From: Cinnamomum chago
Lineage: Eukaryota; Streptophyta; Magnoliopsida; Laurales; Lauraceae
Length of the DNA: 64,000 nt
Direction: 5' to 3'
Assembly (NCBI GenBank): GCA_038049695.1
Contig: CP142452.1
Span: 32,476,501-32,540,500 of the forward strand
In this document: one piece after another, positions 50,601 to 56,699 of the stretch
Position numbering within the stretch: the first letter of the stretch is position 1
Layout: each line of letters opens with the position of its first letter
Made by a program: the position numbers and the translations under genes
The notes under the pieces: model-generated
Databases searched by the model: none
Seen by the model: the letters and a program-made list of their open reading frames with translations, nothing else
Told to the model about the DNA's origin: nothing

Positions 50601-52930
50601 TTAAAAACCTTGTTGAGGCATGTCACATCTTTACATGGTCTGTTGTGTCGATGACTTTTCTTTGTGAGAAATTGTCTTTTCCAACTCAATGAAGAATCAA
50701 AAGCTTCTATTCTTTGATACTAGAGGCTGGTCATGAGGGCCTCTTCATGGGCTTAATTAGGACTGAGAGCAGCATGATTGATGCCAATGGCATCTTATAA
50801 ATATATGATTAGATAGCTTCCTTCTGCTCTATGTGCGGCATGGAAGAGCAGCAAGAGGGTTGGGCTTTGGGTACACGGGCCATTTTGAAGAGTAAATTGT
50901 TCATTGGACTACTGTCGGTTCAGTCCTGTCGGAGAAATGGAGGGGGTTGCAGGAATTTTTTCTCCATGCTTGCCATGGTCACTTATTGAAAATTATGAAA
51001 GGCTTTGTGTTCTCTTTAAGAGAGAAGGGAGATGGAAAGATGAGGGGGCATGGAGATTGGGAGACAGTATTAGTTCTTTCACAAGGGATGTAAGTTTTTC
51101 ATAAATAACATTATTGTTACATGGGCCATTGAACAGCATCTGATGATGAATGTGGTTTTTATTTTTTTTTAACTCATCCCGGCCACCACGTGGATATTAC
51201 ATTGCATACGATCATTTATATGCATGTGTGCATGTGCATGTGCATGTTTCTGCATTTATATATAATATTTGATTTGTTTTCACTGGGTGTAGGCTCATTG
51301 GTTTCATTGGTCCCATTCTCATGCATGCTGTTTCCTGTGCAGATGGAAGAGTTGCGGGCTGAAGTGCAGCAACAGACTGAGTCAACAGGGACACTTTCAC
51401 GTTCAAAAGCAGCTTCACTTCCACCTTCACACCCACAGATATCTGTGACCGTTGTGACAGAGTTTGTGCGCTGGAATGAGGAGGCAATTTCTAGATGTAC
51501 TTTATTTTCTTCCCAGGTGAAGTTGTTAACCTTTGGTTTTTATGAGCATTATTTTCAAATTTCTTAATGTAACAATGGTCGATACTACCAAGAGTTTTTA
51601 AGTATTGGTCTCTATACTATACCCAAATTCTTATATCAAAGAATCCTAATTTCATTCTGGTTTATTGACAAAATTCCATTGTTTACTAACATTAGAGGCT
51701 TTCCTTTTACACATTTGGAAGTGTGTGATCTTGTTAGTTCTTATATTTCTCAAGTTTAGGAATTTTGATCCTTCAGTTGTTCTCCTTAATTTATCCATGC
51801 TCGAAGAATGCATCCAATAATAGTGCTTAACGAATGAAAAATAAGTTGTAGAAGTAGATCCAGTTTTTGTTAGTATTGCTTCAGTTTTGCTAAATTAGTG
51901 AAACTTAGTTTAACTTAAAACTCTGTACTACTGCCATAAAATTAACATATATTCCCTCGTTCTTGTTAAAATTGTACCAAAGCTATTCTTTTCATAATTG
52001 ATATTGTTATTCATTTTGTACTCATGAAAAGTAGTACTTCTATATTGGCATTCCTGAACGTTTTCTTGTGTGCTAGCCGGTCTTCTTCCAATTCAGTTTT
52101 TAGATTAGAGTTTGAAATTTTATCCATTGATCTGGTGTGCCAAGTAACATTGATTTCTCTGGTTTCACTGTTTACAGCCTGCTACTCTTGCAGCTAATGT
52201 GAAATTGGTTTTTACTTCTTTGCTTGATCAAGTAAGTTGTATCAGGAGATTCCTTTTCTTTTGGTATCAATTGAATTCAAGCAAAAGCTATCCATCTGGG
52301 GCTTTTCCCAAATTCTTTGGTTTTTCATTTTACAGGTAAGCCAATATATAACTGATGGGCTTGAGCGGGCCAGAGAAGGTCTGAATGAAGCTGCAGCTCT
52401 GAGGGAAAGATTTGTGATTGGGACGAGTGTTAGTAGAAGAGTGGCAGCTGCTGCTGCTACTGCTGTAAGATAGGACTCGCTGTGTTTTTTTTTTTCCTTT
52501 TTGTAAATTATGGTCTTTATCTATCCCTTTTATGATTTAGTGTAAACTTGAAACTATTTCTTCTGTACTTTGATCAGGAATTAAGTTGTGATAGTATTCT
52601 TAACGATGTGCAGGCAGAAGCAGCAGCAGTAGCAGGTGAAAGCAGTTTCAGATCTTTCATGGTTGCTGTGCAACGTTGTGCTAGCAGTGTGGCTATAGTC
52701 CAACAAGTATGCTGCCATTGCTCAGATAGCCGGATTGCTTTTTTAAGACTTGCAAATCCTAAATTGAGTAATATTTTCTGCAGTATTTCGCAAATTCCAT
52801 CTCTCGGCTTCTACTACCCGTGGATGGTGCTCATGCTGCTTCATGTGAAGAAATGGCAACAGCTATGTCAAGTGCTGAGGCTGCAGCTTATAAAGGCCTT
52901 CAACAATGCATTGACACTGTAATGGCTGAG
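14581..52930 (+). CDS. SEC10: Exocyst complex subunit SEC10, 18 exons, 3' end outside window
   Basis: SEC10 is a subunit of the octameric exocyst, which tethers Golgi-derived secretory vesicles to the plasma membrane and, in plants, also serves cell-plate and polar growth. The exons join in phase into 671 codons that I recognise as plant SEC10 throughout, for example SSVGQTAAKIGDHLQ, FNRGTSAMQHYVASRP, TEFVRWNEEAISRCTLFSSQ and LLLPVDGAHAASCEE. Exons: 14581-14676, 24439-24690, 24784-24858, 31566-31667, 31832-31882, 32009-32114, 32627-32746, 32841-32932, 42456-42624, 42710-42786, 42914-43012, 43107-43197, 47600-47685, 51343-51516, 52178-52231, 52336-52464, 52614-52706, 52784-52930. Every intron is GT-AG. 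The family is usually about 820-840 residues, so roughly 160 C-terminal residues are missing; no matching exon was seen between 52931 and 64000. The ATG sits immediately after an acceptor (ttgaaacag), implying a 5'-UTR intron. No stop or frameshift was found, so the gene looks functional despite introns of 3.7 to more than 11 kb. Confidence 0.95.
15200..15960 (-). pseudogene. L1 LINE zinc-knuckle and RNase H region, broken
   Basis: A zf-RVT-like segment (CPLCLNGEETANHLLIYCSY, 15961-15800) is followed by an RNase H-like segment (GGIGGVIRDSSGVVV, AEVYALHVGCREL, 15435-15250) in different frames. Plant L1 elements of this type carry a C-terminal RNase H. The remaining 3' tail ends at the T-run at 14983. 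Confidence 0.8.
16260..16860. other. AT-rich insertion with degenerate internal repeats inside the LINE
   Basis: Between two LINE segments lies DNA in which motifs such as ctaccatggttaccaatatt and gggtcccacattgat recur (near 16430 and 16703; 16510 and 16640). It codes for nothing. It may be a MITE, a satellite-like fragment or a relic of another insertion; no boundaries or target duplication were fixed. Confidence 0.4.
17380..18760 (-). pseudogene. L1 LINE reverse transcriptase domain, broken
   Basis: Segments LIPKKEGAVLLKDFRPISLI, GAFVDGRQIIDSLVIAHE and KVDFEKAFDKVDW (18531-18115), then GLRQGDPLYPLLFDIVVEAL and LQFADVIIIFCD (18075-17833) are the successive RT motifs. The catalytic YADD box reads FADV and several frame breaks separate the parts, so the enzyme is dead. 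Confidence 0.85.
18766..21653 (-). mobile_element. Solo LTR, 2.9 kb, chromovirus (Tekay/Del)-like
   Basis: The segment starts TGTCACGCCCCGA and ends GGGGTGTTACA, with a perfect 5-bp target duplication AATAT (18761-18765 and 21654-21658). Read on the minus strand it starts TGTAACACCCCGACCC, typical of long LTRs of plant chromoviruses. No gag, pol, primer site or second LTR is present, so it looks like the product of LTR-LTR recombination. It splits the older LINE between linker and RT. Assignment to Tekay/Del rests on the terminal motif and length only. Confidence 0.8.
22140..22374 (-). mobile_element. 5'-truncated LINE tail with poly(A), nested in the older LINE
   Basis: A run of 18 T at 22140 (poly(A) on the minus strand) begins a 235-bp insert flanked by a 17-bp direct repeat, ccccaatcttccatacc / ccccaatcttccatccc (22123-22139, 22375-22391). 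This is the signature of target-primed reverse transcription. The insert interrupts the linker downstream of the endonuclease. Confidence 0.85.
22417..23085 (-). pseudogene. L1 LINE endonuclease domain (ORF2 N-terminus)
   Basis: The frame starts at an ATG with MKLLSWNIRG, the standard opening of plant L1 ORF2, and carries the APE-type endonuclease signatures QETKMEV and WGDFNVI, then NWTNNQ and SRLDRFL. These residues form the metal-dependent nicking site that primes reverse transcription. The domain is open for 222 codons and is the best preserved part of the element; the rest of ORF2 is broken. Confidence 0.85.
23286..24438. other. End of intron 1, non-coding
   Basis: A short imperfect (GA)n tract lies near 23615-23660, and a repeated phrase (cttggatgattggatggag / cttggactattggatggag, near 23490 and 23845) suggests a diverged duplication of about 350 bp. 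No gene or mobile element was recognised. Confidence 0.5.
24439..24690 (+). CDS. SEC10: SEC10 exon 2 (residues 33-116)
   Basis: Acceptor ttttgtag|ggcaat, donor agccag|gtatat, 84 codons, phase 0. It starts GNFSFDALFGNLVNELLPSF, continues through a variable Ser/Asp-rich linker, and ends in the start of the N-terminal coiled-coil (FKDSCRELVDLQSQ) that in this family contributes to exocyst core assembly. Confidence 0.95.
24784..24858 (+). CDS. SEC10: SEC10 exon 3 (residues 117-141)
   Basis: Acceptor gctttgaag|attgat, donor tctgag|gttagt, 25 codons, phase 0. It encodes IDARLYNLKREVSIQDSKHR and a few more residues of the N-terminal helix. It is separated from exon 2 by only 93 bp, but 6.7 kb of intron follows. 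Confidence 0.93.
25334..25428 (+). mobile_element. tRNA-like mini-SINE, 95 bp
   Basis: A tRNA-like unit has an A-box-like tggcatagtggaaggtgctc and a B-box ggttcgagtc (25391-25400), ends in an A-run, and is flanked by the 12-bp direct repeat aaagtcacagta (25322-25333 and 25429-25440). It is little longer than a tRNA, with no separate body, so it may be a retrotransposed tRNA-related transcript rather than a standard SINE. Confidence 0.8.
25441..26179. other. Intron 3 non-coding DNA
   Basis: AT-rich, with repeated gacctaaaagtcggggaatat / gacctataagttagggaataat phrases near 26090 and 26150. No gene or transposon end was recognised. Confidence 0.5.
26185..26619 (-). repeat. 3' LTR of the gag-only element
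   Basis: This 435-bp LTR has TG...CA ends and differs from its 428-bp partner by several substitutions and small indels, so the insertion is not recent. Confidence 0.9.
26640..27529 (-). pseudogene. Retrotransposon gag fragment
   Basis: The frame opens IDEYFERFSWLQRACRLEED, followed by a hydrophobic FLRGLRPSIVENM segment, which matches the C-terminal half of the retrotransposon gag capsid-like domain. A Gln/Asn/Pro-rich tail follows. The preceding part (FKQFLKLRQGELR) is in another frame, so a frameshift lies near 27530 and there is no ATG. No CCHC zinc knuckle was seen. The frame reads on into the 3' LTR without a stop. Confidence 0.75.
29021..29448 (-). repeat. 5' LTR of the gag-only element
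   Basis: This 428-bp LTR ends next to an AT spacer and the primer site gctctgatacca (29007-29018, read on the plus strand). Confidence 0.9.
29454..31565. other. Rest of intron 3, non-coding
   Basis: Two kilobases with no recognisable gene, LTR or transposon terminus. A taaataaa-type low-complexity stretch lies at 31266-31325. Confidence 0.45.
31566..31667 (+). CDS. SEC10: SEC10 exon 4 (residues 142-175)
   Basis: Acceptor tttcttcag|ctggaa, donor ctgcag|gtaaga, 34 codons, phase 0. It encodes LEKGVDGLFDSFARLDSRIS through KIGDHLQ, one of the most conserved blocks of plant SEC10. Confidence 0.95.
31832..31882 (+). CDS. SEC10: SEC10 exon 5 (residues 176-192)
   Basis: A 51-bp exon encoding SADSQRETASQTIELIK, with acceptor ctatcag|agtgca and donor ataaag|gttggc. 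It is recognised by family similarity and by keeping phase with exons 4 and 6. Confidence 0.92.
32009..32114 (+). CDS. SEC10: SEC10 exon 6 (residues 193-227 plus one base)
   Basis: Acceptor cttcacag|tactta, donor aattgc|gtaagc. It encodes YLMEFNSSPGDLMELSPLFS through VAQKL and leaves one base (C) of the next Arg codon, so it ends in phase 1. Confidence 0.94.
32627..32746 (+). CDS. SEC10: SEC10 exon 7 (residues 228-267 plus one base)
   Basis: The acceptor tgctgaag|gggcat completes the split Arg codon and gives AFAEEDIGRHGIAVPQAVGN followed by a variable stretch to LQEYCN. The acceptor has a poor pyrimidine tract, so it is the least canonical junction of the gene, but no other AG nearby keeps the conserved frame. 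The donor is caatg|gttagt, phase 1. Confidence 0.9.
32841..32932 (+). CDS. SEC10: SEC10 exon 8 (residues 268-298)
   Basis: Acceptor cttttgtag|aattgg, donor tctcag|gtaacg. It encodes ELENRLLARFDAASQRREL through CAKILSQ. Intron 8 (9,523 bp), with a SINE, a LINE, an LTR element and a hAT element, follows. Confidence 0.94.
33458..33617 (+). mobile_element. Au-like SINE, 160 bp
   Basis: It begins tgcgttggtgcaatggtaaa (A box) and has a B-box-like ggttcgagac, then a body (gtctcgaccctcccaggacc) and a tail like those of the widespread plant Au SINEs. It is flanked by a perfect 13-bp direct repeat, ttattgaagaaat (33445-33457, 33618-33630). Confidence 0.85.
34090..36010 (+). mobile_element. Degraded RTE-clade LINE, sense strand of intron 8
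   Basis: Fragments in several frames match RTE LINEs: endonuclease (GGDLNGHVEKDSRGYYRVHG, then FGQRNELGDTILEFA near 34330-34450) and reverse transcriptase (IGKAIGPDGI near 35490, NQFGFMQKR near 35740, then VFINLETTYD). Stops and frameshifts are frequent. A foreign segment of about 430 bp (near 34500-34930) interrupts it. The 3' side is cut by the LTR element at 36016. Confidence 0.75.
36016..36267 (+). repeat. 5' LTR of the gag-protease element, internally deleted
   Basis: 252 bp against 340 bp in the partner; the missing part corresponds to roughly 39205-39300 of the right copy. Confidence 0.9.
37430..38920 (+). pseudogene. Gag-protease region of the LTR element, broken
   Basis: Segments LGIKLVIPDYDGK, LDEFIDWLVCIENIFAHKPM and the knuckle-like LHCKQGHQSFECPK belong to gypsy-type gag. 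The downstream VVIDGRSCVNIIS, DVLPMDSGDILLGLPWIYNK are the retropepsin-like segment, with the catalytic Asp retained in this copy. Frameshifts occur near 37730 and 38590 and several in-frame stops exist. The same gene order occurs in the copy at 55077-64000. Confidence 0.8.
39034..39373 (+). repeat. 3' LTR of the gag-protease element
   Basis: 340 bp, starts TGATGCAGCAACACC, ends TTTGCATCA, and abuts the CATGT target duplication. Confidence 0.9.
39558..40090. mobile_element. MITE-like element with GGCCTGTTTGAA-type ends
   Basis: The left cttaggtgctgtttggcg and right tttcaaacaggcccttag form an imperfect inverted repeat of a kind seen in many small plant DNA transposons. Inside is a 162-bp tandem duplication (39689-40014). 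No target duplication was fixed and nothing is coded. Confidence 0.45.
39689..40014. repeat. Two tandem ~162-bp repeats
   Basis: The unit tgayaagtttgcccrtataa... through cctttt...tctatttgtaaaatactctaat occurs twice, nearly identical in the second half. Within each unit a shorter motif, gataagtttgc, repeats three times. Confidence 0.85.
40285..40496 (-). mobile_element. 5'-truncated LINE tail, 212 bp
   Basis: It starts with a T-run (poly(A) on the minus strand) and is flanked by 15-bp direct repeats, ccatcaatgatgctt and ccatcagtgttgctt (40270-40284, 40497-40511), two mismatches. The sequence after the T-run resembles the 3' tail of the LINE near 15000. Confidence 0.75.
40512..41654. other. 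Intron 8 non-coding DNA
   Basis: No gene or mobile element boundary was recognised in this stretch. Confidence 0.45.
41663..42026. mobile_element. Non-autonomous hAT element (copy 2, 364 bp)
   Basis: It is flanked by a perfect 8-bp duplication AGTGCAAT (41655-41662, 42027-42034). The ends catggttcaaaagagc and, reversed, caagaatcaaaatagc are diverged forms of the family ends. It has an AT-rich core with gtagcag and gcgcccgccgcaac subterminal remnants, so it is the oldest-looking of the three copies. Confidence 0.8.
42456..42624 (+). CDS. SEC10: SEC10 exon 9 (residues 299-354 plus one base)
   Basis: Acceptor atgtgcag|tttaac, donor atcacag|gttctt. It encodes FNRGTSAMQHYVASRPMFID through LSSLYKEIT, the start of the conserved CATCHR-type helical core, and ends in phase 1. 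Confidence 0.95.
42710..42786 (+). CDS. SEC10: SEC10 exon 10 (residues 355-380)
   Basis: Acceptor ttttgtag|aaactg, donor gtgcag|gtatcc. It encodes ETVRKEAATIMAVFPSPNDV through SILVQ, after completing the split Glu codon. Confidence 0.94.
42914..43012 (+). CDS. SEC10: SEC10 exon 11 (residues 381-413)
   Basis: Acceptor aacatgcag|cgagtt, donor ctatta|gtgagt, 33 codons, phase 0. It encodes RVLEQRVAAILDKLLVKPSL through EGGLLL. Confidence 0.94.
43107..43197 (+). CDS. SEC10: SEC10 exon 12 (residues 414-443 plus one base)
   Basis: Acceptor gttgcag|tatctt, donor gttgaag|gtagta. It encodes YLRILAVAYEKTQELAKELR through GCGESDVE and ends in phase 1. Intron 12 (4.4 kb) follows. Confidence 0.94.
43330..43900. 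repeat. Two tandem ~271-bp repeats in intron 12
   Basis: The unit cacgcttgagttgag...cccaatagcctttaaaaa...taataatgaatttatgtagttatggc...gatcttccaaa starts near 43346 and 43617. Divergence is moderate, with length differences in A- and T-runs. Confidence 0.85.
43922..44262. mobile_element. Small hAT element (family 2), 341 bp
   Basis: The ends CATAGTTGTCAATTCC and GGAATTGACAATTATG are inverted repeats with one mismatch. The flanks ctaggagc (43914-43921) and ttaggagc (44263-44270) are an 8-bp duplication with one change. The interior is rich in ttccggnattc-like inverted motifs. No coding sequence. Confidence 0.8.
44556..45286. mobile_element. Probable second family-2 hAT element, ~0.73 kb
   Basis: The right end aaattgacaattatg matches the family-2 terminus, and ttcattttggccgaaac / gaaacatttcattttgg motifs are inverted near both ends. 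The left end (near aatggttgccaatac) is diverged. The flanks actaacca and gttaaccc agree at six of eight bases. Poly-T and poly-A runs fill the centre. Confidence 0.55.
45287..47599. other. Rest of intron 12
   Basis: Contains a MITE-like pair of ends at 45642-45982 (agggcctgtttgtttg and caaacagacaagccct, imperfect inverted repeats, no target duplication seen) and a (CT)n tract at 47526-47554. Otherwise nothing recognisable. Confidence 0.45.
47600..47685 (+). CDS. SEC10: SEC10 exon 13 (residues 444-472)
   Basis: Acceptor tgctacag|gcttga, donor gccaag|gtctct. It encodes GLTESLFVVHKDEYPEHEQA through LYQAK. The donor runs straight into a (TC)n microsatellite (47687-47703), an odd context for U1 recognition. 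Confidence 0.93.
47840..48900 (-). pseudogene. Relics of a copia polyprotein (RNase H and RT end)
   Basis: Minus-strand DNA at 47880-48000 is recognisably the same as the RNase H tail of the copia element at 57950-58060 (for example gaagtgacagccaacctcaa, then gctttgttcgttcatg), and 48490-48620 resembles the RT-RNase H junction. Stops and deletions are numerous and no LTR was found. Confidence 0.65.
48901..51342. other. Rest of intron 13
   Basis: At 49787 a family-2-like hAT end (catagttgtcaatttcattt) begins, but no matching right end was found. A 93-codon open frame at 49288-49569 has no recognised relatives and begins before a poly(A) run. The remainder is non-coding. Confidence 0.4.
51343..51516 (+). 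CDS. SEC10: SEC10 exon 14 (residues 473-530)
   Basis: Acceptor cctgtgcag|atggaa, donor tcccag|gtgaag, 58 codons, phase 0. It encodes MEELRAEVQQQTESTGTLSR, a variable Ser-rich linker, and the conserved TEFVRWNEEAISRCTLFSSQ. Confidence 0.95.
52178..52231 (+). CDS. SEC10: SEC10 exon 15 (residues 531-548)
   Basis: A 54-bp exon encoding PATLAANVKLVFTSLLDQ, acceptor tttacag|cctgct, donor gatcaa|gtaagt, phase 0. Confidence 0.94.
52336..52464 (+). CDS. SEC10: SEC10 exon 16 (residues 549-591)
   Basis: Acceptor tttacag|gtaagc, donor actgct|gtaaga, 43 codons. It encodes VSQYITDGLERAREGLNEAA through RRVAAAAATA. The acceptor is directly followed by gtaag, which also looks like a donor, but only this reading keeps the conserved frame. 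Confidence 0.94.
52614..52706 (+). CDS. SEC10: SEC10 exon 17 (residues 592-622)
   Basis: Acceptor gatgtgcag|gcagaa, donor caacaa|gtatgc, 31 codons. It encodes AEAAAVAGESSFRSFMVAVQ through VAIVQQ. Confidence 0.94.
52784..52930 (+). CDS. SEC10: SEC10 exon 18 (residues 623-671), last exon in window
   Basis: Acceptor tttctgcag|tatttc, donor gctgag|gtttgt, 49 codons, phase 0. It encodes YFANSISRLLLPVDGAHAAS through QCIDTVMAE. The following intron is at least 11,070 bp and leaves the window before the C-terminal exons appear. Confidence 0.95.
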
Positions 52931-53459
52931 GTTTGTCCTTGAAAATTCCTTCTAATTTTTAAAATTGAAAAGCACTGTCAGAAATGATATCCCATCCTAT
53001 AGCATCTGTTTTGCAATTTTCAGTTTTTAAGAATTAGATCCTCAAGAAAAGTATTGGCTTTGAAGGCTAGGCATGGGGTTCCTTGGTAATAATCCCTACA
53101 GCAAACCTATCAGCTGTTGGTGGACTACTCAAGCAGCTTCTGTGGAAAGATGATTTAGGCAGAGGGATCTGGTCACTGAGGATCATGTGTTGGACCAGAC
53201 CATGTATTATTCAAAAAAGATTGGTCGAGCTAATGGGTTCTTAACCCATCTTAATAACGGTCAGATCTGAAAGACCAAAGATCTATCATGGTGCAGGATG
53301 GCAAGTAGGATTTTTTCATGGGGCCCTCCCATAGTTCTCCATCTTTGAATTTGAATCTGTATTTGACCTTGAATTTAAATTTGAACTTAAATTTGAGTTT
53401 GAATTTGAATTTGAGTTTTATGGTGTGATTGTCATTCTCCATTTCTATAATGTCTCCCC
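52931..53459. other. Start of intron 18 with a gaattt minisatellite
   Basis: 53341-53417 is an imperfect tandem array of tttgaattt/tttgaac hexamer-like units. No C-terminal SEC10 exon was found here. Confidence 0.6.
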
Positions 53460-54310
53460 GACAAAATTGTGGTCACAGGGACAACATTGAGAATGATGGA
53501 GAAAACTCTCTTGACTCGATGCTATTTTTTCATTAGTTTTCTAAGTGAGAAGATAGCTTCCATAATTGACTTCCTCGGCATGAAACCAAATTGATTTTGA
53601 AATATTCTGGTCTTTTGTTTGAGTCTTTACTCCATTGCTCTCTCCCATAGTTATATGTTGTGACTTATAAGTTTAATCCCATGATAACTGGTGCCACTTT
53701 GTATATCTCCTTTGTTCTTGTATATAGGTACAACAATCCTCCATTCATTTGTCGTTTTCTTTGTCTTTAATATCTTATTGAGGAGCATACAAAACTCATC
53801 CAATTTCTTTTGAGCATTTCCAAGTCTCTTTTGGAATGTCATTTGACCTTGTAGCATTTTTTTGTGTTCATTCTTTCCAATGCTTTGTTCAATTCTGCTA
53901 CCACAAATTTGTGGTAGAAGGTATATTCCACTAACAAAGTATTCTTTCATATTCCTAAGCCTCCTAATAGAGTACTCATTTAGAAGTTTGTTAAAATTTG
54001 TTGTCTACCTTTCTTTCATACCATTATCCTTCACTAAAACCTTTTGGTTGTTCCTTATCCATTTGACATTATCTAAGTCCCTATTTTTGTTTCCCTCATT
54101 TTTGCGAACTTGAAAATATCTCTCCACTTGTGTTCCCAAATTATTATTTAGGTCATCATTTGCTTTGAACGTTACTTCACTAACTACTTTCTTAACTGCA
54201 TTCTTGGCTTTCTTATGCATTTCATACTTTTCCGTATTCCTAGACCCTAGTCCCCTACCAAACTTTGTATACCATCTTTTCTCTAAGACATCTTGAACCT
54301 CTACCAAGTT
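53460..54310 (-). mobile_element. Degraded RTE-clade LINE fragment, antisense
   Basis: Minus-strand frames give a linker (WYTKFGRGLGSRNTEKYEMH) and reverse transcriptase motifs (VVPIYKNKGDIQSGTSYHG, then IKLISHN and, in another frame, a NQFGF-like motif). It is the same clade as the sense copy at 34090 but in the opposite orientation in the same gene. Confidence 0.7.
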
Positions 54311-54334
54311 AAAAATTTGGGTGCTATTAATGAA

Positions 54335-54700
54335 TTAGTGGTGGAAAATTGGGGAAGAGAAGGATGCGTTGTGGAGAAAGATTATCGTGGCTAAATATAA
54401 GGGGCGGACTAATGGGGTTGAGTACCGAGAAGAGTGCCTATGTACTGCATGTCTGAGTTATGGGATTCATGCTGGACAATTTAGATGATTTATTCTCTCC
54501 TTTTGGAAAGGAAGAGGAGTCAATTAATCAATTAATCTTACATTATGATTTTATTTTTCCGCCTTTGAAGAAGTGTGGATTTACTTGTGTACTCCCTTTT
54601 GTGTTTGGTTCATGCGTGGAAAACAACTCCCTTTTATTTTTGGGGCTTATTAATACAGTGGAGTATTCCCTTTGCTGTATTGTAGTCAGATCTTAATCCT
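54335..54700 (+). mobile_element. Short L1 LINE ORF2 C-terminal relic
   Basis: The frame WWKIGEEKDALWRKIIVAKY resembles the region between RT and zinc knuckle of plant L1 ORF2. Stops follow soon after. Confidence 0.5.
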
Positions 54701-54715
54701 AGAGGTTTTTGTGGC

Positions 54716-55076
54716 TTAGTATTCTAGCAAGTATGACTGAAACTTACTAGAAAGATACTTTTCTCCTTTATCAGATTTCAGTACTTTGGTTCTTCCATAT
54801 AACCATGTAGAAACCACTTTATGGAAGTTTTCAAACTTATCTAGTAATTCATCAGGAGACTTCATGAGGTATGTGCATGCTATGTCTAGATGCATCATCA
54901 ATGAAAGAGACAAAATAATGGTCCATTACAGGAGGATTCCTCTTATCTGTACGATCAACTCAAGTGGAATTTTACTGTTTTGATATACACATTGGATAAG
55001 TGCTGCCATTCTTCTTTGCCAATTGACAAGTCAATTGATTTTGTCAAAATGGACAAAGTATTCTTGGATTCAGAAC
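54716..55076 (-). pseudogene. Copia integrase relic, target of the next insertion
   Basis: Minus-strand YLMKSPDELLDKFENFHKVV and VLKSDKGEKYLS correspond to the copia integrase core (the second being the SDNGGE-type motif). The fragment stops exactly where the LTR element at 55077 begins. Confidence 0.65.
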
Positions 55077-55449
55077 TGATGCAACCTAGGGTTAGGATGC
55101 AAGTGCTAGAGCACAATTAGGGGGTTCCCAGTGGAACAATCACTCGATGAAGACTAACTCTCCACAATAAACCCACGCAGGGAAATTTTATTAACTCAAA
55201 TCTATGAGATTATTAACCTCTACAATGTCATATATATAATAAAAGAAACTTAAGCCCTAAGAAAGTATTCCTAATCAAACTAGGAAACTAAATAATAATC
55301 CTATCCAAATTAGGAACAAACTAATCCTAAATGCAATTTTCTTAAATAAAAATTAGAAATTAATAACAATAAAGAATTCCTAATCTTGCTTGGGTCCCAC
55401 AATTGGACCATGAGTCTTGCCCCAACGGCTAGATAGTGCTGCTGCATCA
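55077..55449 (-). repeat. 3' LTR of the nested gag-protease element
   Basis: 373 bp. Its counterpart at 63750 begins TA instead of TG. The two differ by scattered substitutions and short deletions, so the element is considerably older than the copia element inside it. Confidence 0.88.
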
Positions 55450-56012
55450 TTCTCCCCAGGTTGGAAAAGAGTTCGTCCTTGAACTCGGCTTTTCTTCTTG
55501 ATGTTACTTCTGTAAATAGTGTGCACATGAAGTGCAACCTTGGTGAGACGAGAACTTGACCCTTTCTTTGGTGGTGTAGGCTTCAGAGGACGGAGTGTGA
55601 CTTGCTTTGCACCATGTATAAATGTGTATGTATTGTCACGCATGCCATTAGTGCCATTCTTGTCATATATCCATGGACGACCCAATAAGATATCACAACT
55701 ATCCATGGGTAGCACATTACACCACACAGTATCTGTATAATCTGCACCAATGGAAAAGGTAACTGGACAGGCATATCGGACTTGCACTTAATCACCTGTC
55801 ATTAACCATCTAGCAAAATAAGGATGATGATGCTTCCGAACTTTCAGTTGTAAGCGATCCACAAAAGCTTGGGATATAATATTCTGACAACTTCCTCCAT
55901 TAATGATGACTGTGCATTCTTTACCATTGACAGTTCCTTTGGAGCAGAAAATATTTTCTCGCAACCACTTCGTCTCAGTAGTCGAGGGCATGGATGCTAT
56001 ATCGGCTGCCAC
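55450..56012 (-). pseudogene. Retropepsin-like protease segment, inactive
   Basis: The segment contains TVIINGGSCQNIIS and later DVLPMDS-like VLPMDSCDILLGRPWIYDKN. The expected catalytic Asp of the DG(G/R)S motif reads Asn here, whereas the related copy at 38600 keeps Asp. An in-frame stop follows TGD near 55795. After the protease comes a basic tail and then the LTR. Confidence 0.75.
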
Positions 56013-56691
56013 CGCTACGATATGGCCGATTTATCGGCTGTCGCACCCGTAGCGGCCGCTACGGGGTGAGAAAAATTCCTACTTTCCAATTTTTTTTTAA
56101 AAGAAATAATAAGACTTATTTCTTTTCTTCTTCTCTCCAAATAACATTTCTACACAACTCTTCTACCCTTTTATGTTTAAAAGAACACCAAAAAGCATAT
56201 GATCTCGCCGAATTACAGTCGATATAGAGAGTTCTTCTCAATGATTCTTCTCTAAGTACATCCTATTAGACACCCCCTTTGGTAGATGTATTTTTTTTTC
56301 TAGGTACTCAAGTCTTGACTTCATGACATAGTTTTTTCTTTTATAAGTCTTTCATTAGTTTCTAAGTTAGTATAACTAAGCAACATGAACACATGTGAAA
56401 AAAATGATCTTTATTATTATTTTCTATTTATACAGCGATACAAAACCTCATACATCGAGGGGACCGCTACGCCCCCTTACCTTAGTTACTTTTGCAAAAA
56501 AAAAAAAAAAAAACATTTTCTTTCATTTTACAATTTTTTGGATTTTCTGGAATTTTTTCCGATTTTTTTGGCGATTTTTTTAAATCGCACCGCTATGCCG
56601 TTACGTATCCCCGCTACGCTACGTATTGCCCGCTTCGTAGCGTTTTGGCGATGAGCCGCTACGCCCGCCGCTACCGCTATTTTCATCCTTG
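55989..56691. mobile_element. Non-autonomous hAT element (copy 3, 703 bp)
   Basis: It starts catggatgctatatcgg, ends ctattttcatccttg, and is flanked by gtcgaggg and gtcgatgg (55981-55988, 56692-56699), an 8-bp duplication with one mismatch. It shares the gtagcggccgctac palindrome and the ccgctacgcccg right end with copy 1. Its insertion separates gag from protease in the gag-protease element. Confidence 0.88.
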
Positions 56692-56699
56692 GTCGATGG

